64,000 nucleotides of DNA from assembly GCF_006517175.1 (NCBI RefSeq), contig NZ_CP041186.1, positions 1,116,001-1,180,000 on the forward strand, in the 5' to 3' direction. The stretch comes from Persicimonas caeni (GTDB lineage: Bacteria > Myxococcota_A > Bradymonadia > Bradymonadales > Bradymonadaceae). Below are positions 62,729 to 64,000 of the stretch, in pieces. The notes below the pieces were generated by a model that had not been told where the DNA came from, ran no database searches, and was given only the letters and a program-made list of their open reading frames with translations. Each line of letters starts with the position of its first letter. The first letter of the stretch is position 1. The translations under genes and the position numbers were made by a program.

Positions 62729-64000
62729 TTACTTCGTCGACATCTCGTGGCCTTCGCCGGTGATGTCTTTGACGTAGGCGTCGAAGTTGAACTGCGGGGA
62801 GTGCTCGGGGACGTGGCACTCCATGCAGTCGCTCTCGACCGGGTCGGCCTTGATGTGCTGGGGGTTGCCGGAGGCGTCGATGGGCGCCTGGACGTGGTCG
62901 GAGCCCGGGCCGTGGCAGTTTTCGCAGCCGACGTCCTCGAGGTTTTTCTGGATGGTGCGCTCGCCGAGCTTCGCCTCGTAGTGCAGCTTGCCGATGACGC
63001 TTCCGCCCGGCTTTTCGTAGCCGACGACGTGACAGCCGATGCAGCTCTGGTCGAAGAGCTTGTTGCGCTCCTCGAGCGTCTCGACGGCGGTGGCGTGCTC
63101 GGTCTTCTCCCAGAACGCCTGCTCTTGGACGTGACAGCGGGCGCATTCCTGATTGCCCACGAAGAAAGCTTGGCCCTCTTCGACCGGCGGAACCTCGCGC
63201 TCGACCTTCGACTGCAACTCCTGCAGGCTCTTGTTGTACTCGTTTCGAAGATTGTTGAGCTTGTCGTTGATCGGAAGCCCCGGCTCCATCGGCACGGGTC
63301 TGTAGATAAAGGCGTTGCCCGCTTCGGGCACTTTGACATCCTCGGTGCGAAGCTTCTCGAGCTTGGCCTCACGCTCGGCGATATCGTCTCTCAGACGCTG
63401 GAGGATGGGCGGGTTTTCGCGGCGCTTCGACGGAGGAAAGCGCTCGAGTTGCTTCTTTTTGTGCTCGATGAGCCGCTGGAGCTTCTCGATTTCGGTCTTG
63501 CTGCCGGCGCTGGCGTTCGTGTACGGCTCGCCTTTGTCACGCTGGAGAAGCTTGAGCACGCCCAGATAACGGCCCTGGTCGTAGGCTTCGAGCGTGTGCC
63601 CCCCGCCCACCTCATAGACCTGATCGGTCTCGCGCGGGCCGTGGCCGACGACGCCAAAGTCGATGCCGTCGACGGCCTCCAACACATTCTGCGTCGCCTC
63701 GAGATCGCCGTGCATCAACAAGACGATCGTCTGGGCGCCCTGCTCTTTCAACGAGGCGACGGCGGCCTCGACCGCCGGCACCGGCTCGCTCGCGCTCACC
63801 CCTTCGACGTCCTTGTAGAGCTCGGGATTGACCGCACCGACGACGCCGAGCTTGATGTCTTCGAGGTCGAGAACCTCCGTCGCGGCGAGTGCTTTGCCGC
63901 CCAACTTCAGGTTCGCGGCGATCGGCTCGACGCCCGCCTGCTCGAGGGTCTTCTGGTAAAAGTCGACGCCCATCGCGAAATCGAGCTCGCCGGGCACGGT
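62729..64000 (-). CDS. Multiheme c-type cytochrome fused to a metallophosphatase-like domain (5' end outside window)
   Basis: The frame is open to the right edge; the visible 423 codons end at 62729, so the start is missing. The N-terminal visible part resembles 5'-nucleotidase/UshA-type metallophosphoesterases (LLMHGDLEATQNVLEAVDGI, DFGVVGHGPRETDQVYEV). A coiled-coil Lys/Glu-rich middle follows (IEHKKKQLERFPPSKRR). The last ~150 residues have four CxxCH heme sites: CARCH, CIGCH, CENCH and CMECH, in a spacing like cytochrome c554-type proteins. Expected to be periplasmic or exported. It is convergent with the Trp-rich gene, 6 nt apart. Confidence 0.9.
   Translation of the reverse strand, partial: TVPGELDFAMGVDFYQKTLEQAGVEPIAANLKLGGKALAATEVLDLEDIKLGVVGAVNPELYKDVEGVSASEPVPAVEAAVASLKEQGAQTIVLLMHGDLEATQNVLEAVDGIDFGVVGHGPRETDQVYEVGGGHTLEAYDQGRYLGVLKLLQRDKGEPYTNASAGSKTEIEKLQRLIEHKKKQLERFPPSKRRENPPILQRLRDDIAEREAKLEKLRTEDVKVPEAGNAFIYRPVPMEPGLPINDKLNNLRNEYNKSLQELQSKVEREVPPVEEGQAFFVGNQECARCHVQEQAFWEKTEHATAVETLEERNKLFDQSCIGCHVVGYEKPGGSVIGKLHYEAKLGERTIQKNLEDVGCENCHGPGSDHVQAPIDASGNPQHIKADPVESDCMECHVPEHSPQFNFDAYVKDITGEGHEMSTK

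Overview
The window looks like a high-GC chromosome segment of a Gram-negative deltaproteobacterial / Myxococcota-type organism, possibly Bradymonadia. This is inferred from gene content alone: many TPR and Cys-rich lipoproteins, vWA/MopE-like exported proteins, AgmX/PglI-type TonB-like domains, a FadN/FadA pair and a sigma-54 activator. No rRNA or tRNA gene was found.

Region 1 (1-21320, all minus strand) is a cluster of envelope TPR and lipoprotein genes. In transcription order it holds a small E/A-rich lipoprotein, a Cys-rich lipoprotein, an exported TPR-like protein of 536 aa, a 1135-aa exported TPR protein, a 530-aa TPR lipoprotein, a 95-aa exported protein, an FHA/transmembrane/AgmX-C protein, a second AgmX-C lipoprotein, a 315-aa TPR lipoprotein and a giant TPR protein that runs off the left edge with 2951 codons visible. 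The architecture and order resemble the Glt/Agl gliding-motility complex of Myxococcus (GltC, D, E, G and I-like parts). The TolQR-like motor is not in view.

Region 2 (21683-30000) has an orphan HExxH metalloprotease, then a housekeeping cluster on the minus strand: grx-bolA and rpsP-khpA-rimM-trmD-rplS-[SMC/YhaN-like membrane protein]-rnhB-yraN.

Region 3 (30300-36587, plus strand) carries the beta-oxidation pair fadN-fadA, an RlpA-like lipoprotein and a CRTAC1/FG-GAP lipoprotein.

Region 4 (36648-48974, minus strand) is accessory surface biology. A two-gene cassette (PPC-like lipoprotein plus vWA/MopE-like protein) is present in two diverged tandem copies. After it come a lysine 2,3-aminomutase-like radical SAM enzyme, an SDR fusion protein and a beta-propeller/L-domain lipoprotein.

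Region 5 (49309-53444, plus strand) holds asnS, a membrane protein, a prepilin peptidase with an acidic insert, and a sensor kinase broken by an apparent one-base deletion in a C run. A palindromic element, a 69-bp tandem palindromic array and about 1.1 kb with no convincing gene follow.

Region 6 (55011-64000) contains a penicillin-acylase-family lipoprotein (minus), a NtrC-type regulator with GAFTDA in place of GAFTGA, two uncharacterised proteins, a rhodanese, a Trp-rich small protein, and a multiheme cytochrome/metallophosphatase-like protein cut by the right edge.

Throughout the minus-strand genes very long plus-strand open frames mirror the true codons; they were judged to be antisense shadows. 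The best candidates for undescribed biology are the Glt-like cluster with its giant TPR protein, the duplicated vWA/lipoprotein cassette with a conserved C-terminal domain, and the degenerate SMC-like membrane protein inside the ribosomal cluster.
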